In this document: piece by piece, positions 12,868-23,968 of the stretch
Numbering within the stretch: position 1 is the first letter of the stretch
Layout: every line of letters begins with the position of its first letter
DNA from: Maylandia zebra
Taxonomy: Eukaryota; Chordata; Actinopteri; Cichliformes; Cichlidae
Length of the DNA stretch: 64,000 nucleotides
Assembly: GCF_041146795.1 (NCBI RefSeq)
Contig: NC_135177.1
Span: forward strand, 21,126,560-21,190,559
Direction of reading: 5' to 3'
Notes under the pieces: model-generated
The model's database searches: none
Told to the model about the DNA's origin: nothing
Seen by the model: only the letters and a program-made list of their open reading frames with translations
Made by a program: the position numbers and the translations under genes

Positions 12868-14322
12868 CTACAGCACAGAGAGATCATGGCAGGACTTGGA
12901 TTTCAGCCAGAACGCCACGCTGGGGTTGTTCTTTGCCACCACTTTGTCAAGGAAACGTTTGGCTTTCATAGGGATGCTCTCTCGGCGGGTAGTGCAGCTT
13001 CTGTGCCTGCGGCGTTTGTTGGCTTCTTTGGAGTCCCGTCGTAGACGTAGCTGTCGCACTATGCCGCGGAAAGCCTCCCAGACGTTGTGCTGCATGGCGG
13101 CCGAAGTCTCGATGAACTTGCAGTCGAACACAGCGGCACAAGCGCGACCCTCTGAAACAGGGAGGAGACAGTTTCAGGCACTTGATCATCTTATCAAAAG
13201 AAGAGAAGCATAAACAGACTGAGATTAGGCCTCCTTACCGCTCACTGACACCTCTCTGCGTCGCACCAGGTCACACTTGTTCCCCACAAGGATAATCGGT
13301 GTGTTCTGGGCAGGGCGGAAGCGACGCAGGGTTATCCGGAGCTCAGATGCTCTCAGGTATGAGGCCCGGTCAGTTATAGAGTACAGCAACAGGTAGGCAT
13401 CCCCAGTCTGCATGTACCGCTCGTACATACATTCACTGTCAGTCTGAAAAGCACACACAGGGCTTAGTATGCTCACACACAGGCAGGTGAAGTCTCTTCT
13501 TTGATTCATTTTGTAAAAAAACTCACCTCTGAATCCCAGGTGTCAATCAGAGTTATAGAGGCAGGCTCTCCATCCACTTCAATTTCCTTTTCAGTCACTT
13601 CATCTGAATTTAAACAGGAATCAAACACTTAGATCTGAGTTAAATCAGCAAAACGTCAAACAGCATTATTATTAGAATAACTGCAGTGCTAAGGTTTTAT
13701 TATAGAATAAGATTTATTAATCCCATAGCAGGGAAATTTACATTGTTATTGTAAATTTACATTGTTATAGCAGGGCAGCTAACGCAAAAATAGAAGACAA
13801 ATATGCACTATACAAAGTAGAATAAATACAATTTATTTCTTCTACTTTATGATTTCTATTACTATGTTATTTTATATATATTCATATAACAATATATACA
13901 CGAGTATTACAGGAAGAATAGAAGTGTAACTTTCTCGGGCACTTTAATAAGGTCTTTCTCTCACCTCCACAGAGCTCGCAGTCGTCGCTGTCCATGCTGT
14001 CCGCTGCACCGGCGAAGATGCTGGCGAAAGCCGTCTTACCGACCCCGCTGGCCCCCAGCAGCACCACCCGATACGGTCTCCCGGGCTCCGCGGAGTGCTC
14101 CCCGGCGGAGTCGGTGGAGATGACTGAGTCCGAGGAGGACCAGCTCCCTCTGCTCCCGTCCGACTCCCCGGCGGAGCTGGCGCAGGATTTGGAGCGAGAG
14201 ATGCAGGCGGGGACCCTCGCCAGGAGGCTGTCCGAGAGCGGGTGGCTGACCGCGTCGCAGATGCTCCACCGGTGGAGCTCGTTCTGCAGGCGGAGGCTGT
14301 GACGGCGCACACTGGACAGCAT
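12868..14322 (-). CDS. gem: GTP-binding protein GEM (RGK-family small GTPase)
   Basis: RGK GTPases bind voltage-gated calcium channel beta subunits and Rho-kinase pathway proteins at the membrane and cytoskeleton. Four coding exons: 14322-13965, 13603-13527, 13443-13239 and 13151-12868, giving 307 residues (human GEM 296). Visible motifs: P-loop GASGVGKT (about residues 90-97), the RGK-specific degenerate switch II region DTWDSE (140-145) in place of the DxxGQ of Ras, NKCD (200-203), ETSA (228-231), a basic calmodulin-binding-type region, and the RGK C-terminus KSKSCHDLSVL, which lacks a CAAX box. The segment DSMDSDDCE before the first intron points to GEM rather than RRAD or REM. The ATG at 14322 was chosen for fit to the family and good context; the same frame is open up to another ATG at 14391, so a 23-residue N-terminal extension cannot be excluded. 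Confidence 0.95.
13712..13850. repeat. Interspersed repeat fragment in gem intron 1
   Basis: Contains TTATTAATCCCATAGCAGGG and a local tandem duplication of a segment containing AAATTTACATTGTTAT. Similar phrases are common in fish genomes; the family is not certain. Confidence 0.4.
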
Positions 14323-14766
14323 GGTGCCGGCAGCAAAATCGGGATGGACTGGATTATACACAGCGGTGGGATTAAACCTCTTCCAGCACATACAAACAGC
14401 CTTCTTACTTCTTAAAAGACACTTCAGAAGCTTTTTATCCTTCTCAGGTGAACCAGAAGCGTCTCGTTTCTCTGGGATTAAAGGTGACTAAACTTAGTCT
14501 CAGATAATCAGAAGTTACCCTCTGTTGGTGTCTACTGCATTAACTCAGGCCCAAGACCTCAATATGCTGCTTAAACCTGTTTCTGCGGAACACCGATTTC
14601 AAAGTTTAATTCGTGCATTTCCAAAAATACAAATAAAACACACTTTCTGGATAAATCCCGGAGCGAAATTTACAGCTTCTGCCTTCTTGATGTGTCTGCA
14701 GCCTCATCCCTCGGTAATCTCCAGCTGAGTGAAGTCTCTTAATGCCCTGATGGGGTTTCCCTGCAG

Positions 14767-14793
14767 TTTATATAGACGGATGGGGGCGGGGGG
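14767..14793 (-). promoter_or_regulatory. gem: gem core promoter: TATA box with upstream GC box
   Basis: Read on the minus strand, a GC box (CCCCCGCCCC, about 14782-14793) is followed by TATATAAA (14767-14774). A start about 30 bases downstream, near 14738, would give a 5' UTR of about 0.4 kb before the ATG at 14322. TATA-driven promoters fit an immediate-early gene such as gem. The start site itself is inferred. Confidence 0.55.
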
Positions 14794-15103
14794 AGGTCAC
14801 ACAAGTAGAGCATGGGAGAGTGGATGCAAAGCCGTGATGTGCTGGGTACTCACTGTTTTGGTTCATGCGCACGGTGTGCGGCAGCTCAGATGATATTAAA
14901 ATGACTGTGCGGCAGTGACATACGGTTCAGCACCACCGCATTACACGTGTGCAGAGCCTGTAACACTGATATGCTCCTATAGAGACGCCTCACTGCTGAA
15001 ATTTATTTTATAGGATTCAACCAAAGGTTTGTGACACGTTCCCAATTCGTATTAGAAAGTTTATAAATCCAGGATCAATCTGCTTCTGATTACTGTCACA
15101 GTT

Positions 15104-15740
15104 ACACTCACTGGCCACTTTGTTAGGGACACCTATTCAACTGCACATGTTGCAAATATCAGCCAGTCACATGACAGAAACTCAATACATTTAGGCGCAA
15201 TACTGAGCATCAGAATGCGGAAGAAAGGTGTTTAAGTGACTTCAAATGTGGCATGGCTGTTAGTGCCACACAGGCTGGTCTGAGTATTTCAGAAACTGCT
15301 GATCTGCTATCTGTAAGGTATCTCTAAGGTTTACAGAGAAGGATCTGAAAAAGAGGAAATATCTAATGAGCCACATTTCTCCAGGGGAAAATGCCTTGTT
15401 GATGTTAGAGGAGAATGGCCAGGCTGCTTTGAGCTGATAGGAAAGCAACGGTAACTCAAATAACCACTCGCTACCGCCAAGATATACAGAAGAGCATCCC
15501 TGAACACATCAAACCTTTAAGCAGATGGACTACGGGAGCAGAAGACCACTCTGGGTTCCACTATGCTGAGCTAACAGTAAGAAACTAAGGCTTGGGATTG
15601 CCAAAACTGGACAAGAGAAGATTAGAAAAACTTAGGCTGGTCTGATGAGTCTCAATTTCTTCAGCAACATTCAGAAGGTAGGGTTAGAACTCGGTATATA
15701 TCATGAAAGCATGGATCCATCAAGCCTGGTAACAAAGAGA
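15104..15740 (+). mobile_element. Fossil Tc1-like DNA transposon (truncated)
   Basis: Degenerate transposase region of a Tc1/mariner family common in fish, recognised from phrases such as CACTGGCCACTTTGTTAGG at the left end, GGTCTGAGTATTTCAGAAAC in the middle and ATGAAAGCATGGATCCATC near the right. The reading frame is broken by many stops and short deletions, and the 3' half is missing, so it is non-functional. Confidence 0.75.
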
Positions 15741-15867
15741 GGAAAAGAGCAACCGCTTTCACTTTGCACCATTTCTTTGAAAATTCAGAGTTTATAAAAA
15801 ATAAAACCTTTTGTTCCTAGAGTTTCTGAATAAACTTGTTAGTATATTAGGATCCATATGTCTGTGA

Positions 15868-15990
15868 AGGTTCTCAGTCATCCAGGTCATCGTAGTGTAA
15901 AGTGTAAGGAGCTTTGAAAGAAAAGCGTCTGGACTTCTTTAAGTTGCTTGAAGACGTTTCACCTCATCTGAGAAGCTTCTTCAGTTCTGA
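15868..15990. repeat. Interspersed repeat fragment
   Basis: Carries the phrase GAAGACGTTTCACCTCATCT followed by GAGAAGCTTCTTCAG, which recurs across teleost genomes. The element class is not clear from this fragment. From 15991 to about 16970 I see nothing further to annotate. Confidence 0.5.
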
Positions 15991-16969
15991 AGGATTCATA
16001 GGTTTAGATCAATACAGTAACTGAATTATTGAAAAATGTAAAACAATCAGTAGCGTATGTATGTTCCCAACTAAAATGGCTTTTCTTTTAAATTTAATAC
16101 CATCACAAGCAGAATTAAAACCAGCTACAATAAAAACAACAATATCTAGACTTCAGTGGTAACATAAAACAATCAAAATGACTATTTGGATGCTCAAGTT
16201 TTATAATGTTGCGTCCATCATATGACCAAAAAAGTGTCTGCTGTGAAAAACATCTTTTATACAAATGCCTGGTGGTGAAATCACTTGTGATCATTCTCTC
16301 TTGTGAACCTCCAGCTTTTTCTTTTTGTGAAATCTGTAATTTGTGAGATGAAGGTCAGAAAAAAAAGATTACATAAGTTTTAATCAATAGTTTTATTATC
16401 TTTAATGTTTGGAATCTAAACAACGTAAATTTATCTGCACTTCATTAAGAGAAACTGGTGAAGGGCTGCAGATGAAAACAAGCTTTTACCAATACATTTT
16501 TCTGTTCAAATAAATAAATAAATGCATGCAGTGCATTCAGGTGTAGTTTATATAAATATGGGAGCACTGTGTAAGCCCATGCATGCAGGTCACAGTTGTA
16601 AGCATAATAAAAACTCTCATGAATAGAGCGTATCCAAACTGCTTTGGTCTGATCGAACGTCCTTGAGGATAACAGATGGAGGGAGACAGCGCGATGAAGA
16701 GCTCGGTCCTTCATACTGTAAATATGCTGTTCAGTGCGACTCGTTCAGACATTCTGTTTTGTTTTCTTACCCTGCAGACAGCATACTGTAAAGCCGACAT
16801 GTTAACAGCAACCGGTTCACATAAAAGGTTTTTCTCTGTACACAATATTTGCCGCAATGTTCAGAAGCAAGTGGGAACAACCACTAGTATTGTTCTTTCC
16901 ACCTACACTTTTACCATCTGAAAGCAACAGGCGTGTGTCAAGAACACAAAAAGCCTTCAGTACTATGGT

Positions 16970-17465
16970 ACTATTATGCCAACAGAGCACGTCGCTCTCA
17001 GACTGCCAGCTTACTTGTGGTTCCTAGAGTATTTAAAAGTAGAACGGGAGGCAGAGGCTTGGGCCCAGTTTGGATTTGGGAGACAGACACCCTCTCTACT
17101 TTTAAGATTCCCTTTTGATAAAGCATATAGTTATGACTGGATCAGGTGACCCTGAATCCTCCATTAGTTATGCCTAGACTGCTGGGGGCTTCCCTTGATG
17201 CGCGGTTTCTTCTTCACTTTCTTTTTTTCACTCACTGTGCTTATAGTGATTATTATTCATCTCTGGCTTTTGCCCGTGCGCCTTTGTCCCGTATTCCTCC
17301 CCTCACTCTCAACCGGTGGCGGCACATGGCCGCCCCTCCCTGAGCCTGGTTCAGTTATAGGTTTCTTCCTGTTAAAAGGGAGTTTTTCCTTTCCACTGTT
17401 GCCGAGTTGTTGCTCATAGGGGATCTTCTGACATGTGGGATATTCTTGAACTGAATTAAACTGAA
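16970..17465 (+). repeat. LINE 3' tail fragment (L2-like)
   Basis: Contains TTCTTCCTGTTAAAAGGGAG followed by TTTTTCCTTTCCACTGTTGC and GCTCATAGGGGATC, the 3' untranslated tail of an abundant fish LINE. No intact open reading frame. Confidence 0.6.
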
Positions 17466-17469
17466 CCAG

Positions 17470-19440
17470 AGCTGCAGCTATTAGTAATTAATTTAAAGAA
17501 ATGTAAAATAATGATAAAAAAAATTATCTTTAGTGTTAACTTTTGCCACTTTCTTTTGTCCAACATGACTGTAAATAGAGATCCCCTTTTATAGAATACA
17601 GTAACAGGTTAACTGATAACAAAAACAACAGTCTTTAACTGTGAGTACAAAATGAAGGTGAATCTGCATTGTGTCTGCTCAACTCTGCTCTAAACTATAA
17701 CAGATGCTGGCTTATTTTTTATATGGACGAGTCAGTAATTACCATTATTCATGTATCAGCGTTGAGAAAGTTCTTTGAGCATAAATGAGCCACACCTCTG
17801 CTGCTGCCTGGCCAACCTGGCAGATGATTAACAGACATATCATCATGGAACAAACAAAGGGAGCGCGATTTATTCCCAAATCCTAGTTTTTCCCCAATAC
17901 AGACCTTTAACATGGCATAAAGCAGCTAATAAATATCAAACATTAAGAAGTAGCATTTAATGGGTTTATTTTAATTTACTAAACTTCCTGGTTAGGTTAA
18001 TCACATATCAAAAGCTGTGCAATATTTCAAAAAATATTTAACTAATTATTAATTCACTACATTTTATCAGCACATGCAAGACAAAAACAGAGATTTGTTC
18101 CATCTAATTAGCACTAATACTACAGTGAATGTGGCTGCACCAGACGCTGAACAAGCTTTGAAGGAAAAGGAGTGGCTGCACCTGATAACGGAGTTTTATA
18201 TCACAGAATCAACACACCCTGGCTACATAGATTTATTAGCTGCAATTCAGCAGTCGCTGGGTTAAGAAACTGATAACTATCATGTCAAACACCCTCATTA
18301 TCATCGTACGGTGATATTTTCTGTTTTCTGTCAGAGAATCCTCTTTCTGCCAGAAATGTCTAAATAAAAGCTGCCCTGAGATCAGCTGGCAGCAGCATAC
18401 TGCCAACGGATTGTAAAAAGTAGTATTTTATGAATGACCTCTCTAACAACATATGCAAATGTCCAGAGAGACTGCATTCAACTTGTAAACTGCATTCAAC
18501 TCGCAAACATGAGATTCTCATTAGGAAAAGCACTTTTTGAGTGAGGGATTGAGCGACTGAGGGTTATTACAGTAATTGTTGGATTATGCAGCCCACCCCC
18601 GACTGTTGTTTTTCCAGACTTTCGGGACTGACGGGCTGCGCTCTCATCTGCGGGACCTGCTGCTCTGCATTATAGCTCTGATCTGCTTGACAGATGACTG
18701 GGAAACATTAAATCCTTGTTAAGTGCTGGAGCAGGCCCAGGGTCAGGAGGAGGGGATTGAGGGAAGGGTTACACTTTGGCGGGCTGCAGATTGGCAGGGT
18801 GATGTTGATGGTGAGAGAGTGAGAAGTGACCTATTTTTTTTTTTCCTATCGCCTAATACAAAACAGATTTTGATGAAGGTGCTGCTCATACACGGAAGCT
18901 GCCCAGTTCAACCCCGGCTTAATCCCAGTCTGATCTGATGGTTCATTTTGGTGTAAAACGTGATGCAGCAGACAATTTAAAGACAAATACTACACTTGGG
19001 GAGAATGTCTCTTGGAGGAAGTATAGTAATGATAGTTGGTCATGTACCTGAAATTAGAAGATGGACGTGCACCTTAAAATAAGGAGCAGCCTGGAAAACT
19101 GGGAGATTCAGTCAAAGTTGAAATGAAATGTAAATGCTGGTGGAGGCTGAGGAGAAACCAGTTGCGCATAAAAGACCAGGAAACAGTTTTAGCTTTAATA
19201 TTTGCTTTTGGGAATTTACACTGAAGTTGAATTGAGTTTTTGTTGTTGTCTAGATGTGTCAACTGGTTTTAATCTGACAATATTATTAACCTGTACAAGT
19301 CAGGCGGCATGTACTGCATTTACTGTTTGTCAATCTGTGATGTTGTGTGTGAAATCGTTCCTCGGCACAATAATTGTCATCAACAGGAGATAGAAGGGAT
19401 GCATAAATGTGCCAAAATATCTGTTTCTTCTGCTTCTCCA
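17470..19440. other. Gene-free AT-rich intergenic DNA
   Basis: Between gem and rad54b. No splice-supported exons, RNA genes or recognisable repeats of size were found. Reading frames up to about 70 codons (for example 18074-18265 and 18723-18938) lack family resemblance. Confidence 0.6.
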
Positions 19441-19444
19441 CTTC

Positions 19445-19770
19445 AGGCTCAAGGGGAGGATGGAGTCCATCCCAGCTGTAACAGGGCGAGAAGCGGGGAA
19501 GACTCTGGGACAGTTCGACCTTCAGTTGGAGGACTAATACACATAAACACAGACAACAATTCACGCTCACATTTATACCTGCAGTTAATTCACCAATTAA
19601 TTAACCTTATCTGATTTATGTCTTTGTACTGTGAGGGGATGACAGAGTACCTGGAGAAAACCCACACAGGCCTGGAGAGAACATGCAAACTCTCCACACA
19701 AAAGACCCGCCTTGGATTCGAACCCAACCCCTTCCTGGAGCAACATCTCCCAAACCTCATGCTACCCACA
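19445..19770 (+). repeat. Interspersed teleost repeat (LINE/SINE-type tail)
   Basis: Second, longer copy of the family seen at 4690-4930. It contains GGATGGAGTCCATCCCAGCT, GAGAAAACCCACACAGG, GAACATGCAAACTCTCCACA and GGATTCGAACCCAACC. From 19770 to about 21430 I see no gene. Confidence 0.65.
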
Positions 19771-21429
19771 AAAGTGTTGTGATGTAGACAAAGAATATTA
19801 TCTTCAGGTTTGAGGGATAATCACATCTGTGTGTAAGCTGTTAAGTAGCGAGATAAAGAGAAACCAGATGGAGGCGCACAATCTTAAATATGTGGATCTC
19901 AAGCTTTATGCATTTTATAAACCAATTTAACATTAACTGGCTTTTCTGCTTATGCAGTTGCTGCAAGAATACATATTTAAATTTTAAAAGGACTAACACA
20001 AAAAATTGTCTGTGATTTAAATTTAAAGACATTAGTTTAAAGATTTTAAACTAATATTTTATGCCTTTTATTTCTAATCCTGTAAAGTTATACAGAGAAC
20101 AGTACAGGAACAATAACAAAAGGAGCACCACAGAAAATCAGAGAATAAGTAGGTTGATCAATATTGTCCATTGGATTGGATTCCAGCTAACTGATGGTGA
20201 ACATTTGTTTCAGAAGGGCAGTCTGCTTTTCAACAATGTAAGCTGTTAATTCTTTGCTAGGTAGCAACCACATAAATCTGCTCAAGCTCAAGTGCGTCCA
20301 CAGAGGAGCCACCAAGCATCGAGTTCACATCCTGAATCCTAAATAAGAAGCACAGATGGCATCTAGTGTCCATGCTGATGCACAAGCGTCGGAATATTTC
20401 TGAAACATTTATCCAGCTTTGACGTCAGAGACACCTTGACTATTAATGAATGAAATATGGGAAATGCAACCTCAGTGGGGGTTACATCAGAGGTTTGGCT
20501 ATCCAGCTGTGACAGTGTAGTTAGATCTTCCACTCAGGTCCTGGGATCACAAGGACTAAGTGCCCAATCTGTCTTCATCAAAACCACCGTGTCCCTTCCT
20601 CCCCCTCCAGCGGCGGAAAGTCATTCACCCTTTAAATCGTCGAGCTGGAACTCGGCTTAAAAGGGGGATTGGAGGTTCAGCCAGCGGCAGCCAGTAAGAG
20701 CTTTACAGAGAGAGAGAGAGAGGAAGAGAGAGACAGACAAATTCCACCTCACGCACCCACCAGCACATGGCCTCAAAGACCTGATTAGGATCAATATCCT
20801 GTTTGGAAGAGTGACACTCTTCAGTCCGGCACGTGTCCGATAACAATAGCGAGGAGATGCGACGCAAAATACAATTACTCTGAAACAACAAACAGCATCT
20901 TACATCAGCAAAGCCAAGCTGCAGCAGGACCCGTAGTAAGTTGCTTGGTGACAGTTGCTAAGCCACCACTGGTTTCTGTCTAAGGTCTCTCTCTTTTTTT
21001 TTTTTTTTTAATGTCTGAACTCAGGGACTTTCAATTGTGGTGAAGATGCTGTCCTTACTTTACGAGGTTACCAAGTTTTCAGGCAGATTACCCTGAAATT
21101 TTGTTTAATGGTGCTTGAACTAAGTTGGGGAATATTACACATATCAGTAGAATTCTTTTTTAACTTGGTTCTATTATTCACCTACTAAAAGGACTAAAAC
21201 TAATCAGAAGAGCAGGAGTAATCAGCCTCAAGGTGCTTTAGGTTGTAAGGTAAAGACCTTACAATAATACAGAGGAAGCAGAAAACAATCAGATAGCTCA
21301 CGGAAATCAGAAATCCAGTATTGTAAGTCAAGAGTGTTGCGTTTCATATTTTATTATAAATTACTATTTAAACAGTATAAATACTGTATGTAGGTATTCT
21401 TCAGCCTAATTCAGTACATGCAGCTACAA

Positions 21430-22208
21430 TCATGTGGGAAAACTGCAGATTTGAGAACTGTCCAGATTAAGATCTAGACGGTTCTCCACCCAGAGGGTAA
21501 GTCGCACAAAGTCACTGTTCAGGATGCTGCAGCGAAGCCTGTTGTTGGAAAGTTCATTGGAAGGGAAAAAGTGCAAAAAGCAACCTGGGTGATGGTGACC
21601 TTGAGAGGATTGTTAAGAAAAGTTAATTCAAGAACTTGGGAGAGGCTCACTAAGACTGACTGAGGCATGTGCTGGAGCACCATCAGCACAGATGTCTTCA
21701 GGAAAGGAGCTGTGGCTGTCATATTCCTAATATCCAACCACTCCTGAACCAGACAGTTTTACGTCACTGTTGCTCAATGATCCGAGGTAAGTAAACTTTG
21801 CATTTCATTTTGAAATCAAGGTCTGGAAGAACTGTGGAGAGGGACACAATCCAGTGCAGTTTGGTGATTCAGTGGGTCATCTGCTGATGTTTGCAGTGGT
21901 TGCTCCTCTGTGTTTTACCAAATCCAAAGTCAGTGAAGCATTTAACCAGGAAACTTTAGATTCAGAGAATTAATGCTTCCATCTGCTGACTGCTGATCTA
22001 TGATGAAAAATATCCGACTCAGAAATACAGATGATCTGTAAACTGCTGTAAAAGCAGCCTGGGCTTCAGTGACGCCTCAGCAGTCCAACAAGCTGATCAC
22101 CTCCATGTTACAACACACTGACACAGTAATTTGTGGTAAAGGAGCTCCAACCAAGAAGTAAGCTTATAAATAATTATACCTTTCAGAAGCTGGACATTCC
22201 TGTTAATC

Positions 22209-22240
<32 letters not shown>
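21430..22240 (+). mobile_element. Fossil Tc1-like DNA transposon, second family
   Basis: Degenerate, internally deleted transposase region. Recognisable blocks include CACAGATGTCTTCAGGAAAG, ATTCCTAATATCCAACCACT, GCATTTCATTTTGAAATCAA, and near the end ACCTTTCAGAAGCTGGACAT. The order and orientation match a Tc1-like element on the plus strand. No open frame spans it. Confidence 0.7.

Positions 22241-22242
<2 letters not shown>
22216..22242. repeat. Homopolymer A tract (~27 A)
   Basis: An uninterrupted A run at the right end of the Tc1-like fossil, probably slippage at its terminal sequence. Confidence 0.9.
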
Positions 22243-22244
<2 letters not shown>

Positions 22245-22324
22245 TCTCAGGAACTATTCAGTTCTCCGGTATTTCCTGTACACATAGAGCACTAACAATA
22301 AAAATAAATAAATCTTTGAATCTT

Positions 22325-22620
22325 TTTTTAATGGGTGATTCAATTTTATTTATTTAGCCCCAAATCAAACCTGTCGCCTCAAGGTTCTGACAACATCCAA
22401 TATGCCACCTCCTCCAGGAGGACAACAAGATGTTTCCAAGCCAGCCAGATGAGATAATCTCTCCAGCGACTGCCCCGTGTCGCGAGGTCCTGGTGGCTAG
22501 GCCTTAGCCCAAAAAAGTGATGTGGGTTCAGTGCTTAGTAGATCAGATGGCAGTCCCAGGTGAAAGTCCTGGCGCTCCGATCTCTGGCGTTCAAAACTGG
22601 CTATACTAACACTGAAATAT
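22325..22620 (-). repeat. L2-like LINE tail fragments, reverse orientation
   Basis: Starts with ATTCAATTTTATTTATTTAG, the reverse of the terminal microsatellite-like end of a fish LINE tail, followed by CTCCAGGAGG and GATGTTTCCAAGCCAGCC. Probably two joined fragments. Confidence 0.5.
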
Positions 22621-22639
22621 TCACCTCACGTTTATTGAA

Positions 22640-23968
22640 AATAAAATATATGAAAGTTTCTGAGGAGCACTAGCATACTAAAACAATAATGTATAACACC
22701 ACATATCTGTGTACATCTTGGCTCTGTATGTAGAAGCCAATTATCTATAAATTGTATTCCCAACACCAGTCAGTTATCGAGTACCTGCACATCTCAATTA
22801 GCATCCACACATTTACTTAGGCAGGTTCATTTTGCTGTTTTCTTTCATATACTTGCACTTCTCTTTGTGATTTCTACATCCTAAACTGATGAGCTTCCGG
22901 AGGGCCTACATTTGATAGCAAAATGACATATTTAATATATTGCACAACATGCAACGTTCATATGAGGCCGAATCCTGGCACAGGAAGTGTTGTGTTTCAA
23001 TTCCCATTGTGTCCACAGAATAACAGCAGGTGTGTGCGTAATCGTCCAACTGTCATATGCATACAAAAAAGTTATCATCCCAGAGACCCATTTATTATAC
23101 AACAAAGTTGCTTAACAATCACGCACAGTGGTGATCCTCGAATAAATGATAATTGCACTGCATGGAAATGCATTGTATACTAGAGCACAGTCAATCTGAC
23201 AGACCGAGACTCAAATCATATGTGAATTCTGGGTGTGCACACTCACACGCAGAAACTACATGCTGTAACTCCCACGCGGCAGCTATGTGTTGTAGAGCAT
23301 GAACAGACCAGTGTCATCCAAAATAATAGACTGAACAGACTGCAGTATGGCCCACATCGACAGCCCAGCAGATTTGCTCACTCCACAGTAACGTGTGTGG
23401 TCATTGCATAACAAATTCTGACATTAAAGCACGACAGTGGAGGCCAGAGATGCTTTGCCCTTCCCATTGGGATGGGTGGGTGGGGGGTGGGGGCTCATTC
23501 TCACTAAGCAAACTGCTGTAAACAAATTCTTTTGAATGTAAATACATTCTCTCCATTCACTGGGCACCCCACAGAAACATAAATCCTACCAATGACATAA
23601 TAAATATTCCCTTGGATAGAAATGTCTGTTGAATGGCCGTACCCATGATATAAATCTGTATTTTATATGCGCCTCTTCCACCAGCAAGAACTTTTCAAAC
23701 GCTGACAAATGTTAAACATTTCTTAATCATTTATGCTTATTTTATAGAATTATACAGTGAATTATTTTGCATAAATAAACAAAAGGTGAATATTTTAGGG
23801 CAATACAGAATCTCATGAGCAAAGCGGTTTTAAAACTACTGGAAATAGCGTAACGTGCAGCAGTGGTGGAGCGTTATTCATACGTCAAATCGAGGCTGAC
23901 AAAGTCCAGAGGACCTGAAGAGGTTTGTGCAGAAAGCTATGCGAGTGTGCGTCACGCGAGTTGGTTGT
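22640..23968. other. Region downstream of rad54b, includes its 3' UTR
   Basis: No coding signal. The rad54b 3' UTR must begin at 23968; the nearest clear minus-strand AATAAA I see is at about 23090-23095, which would give a UTR near 0.9 kb, but weaker signals closer in are possible. Confidence 0.4.

Noticed and set aside
12724-13213. Plus-strand open frames of about 105 codons
   Set aside because: They are antisense shadows of the last gem exon and have no splice or family support.
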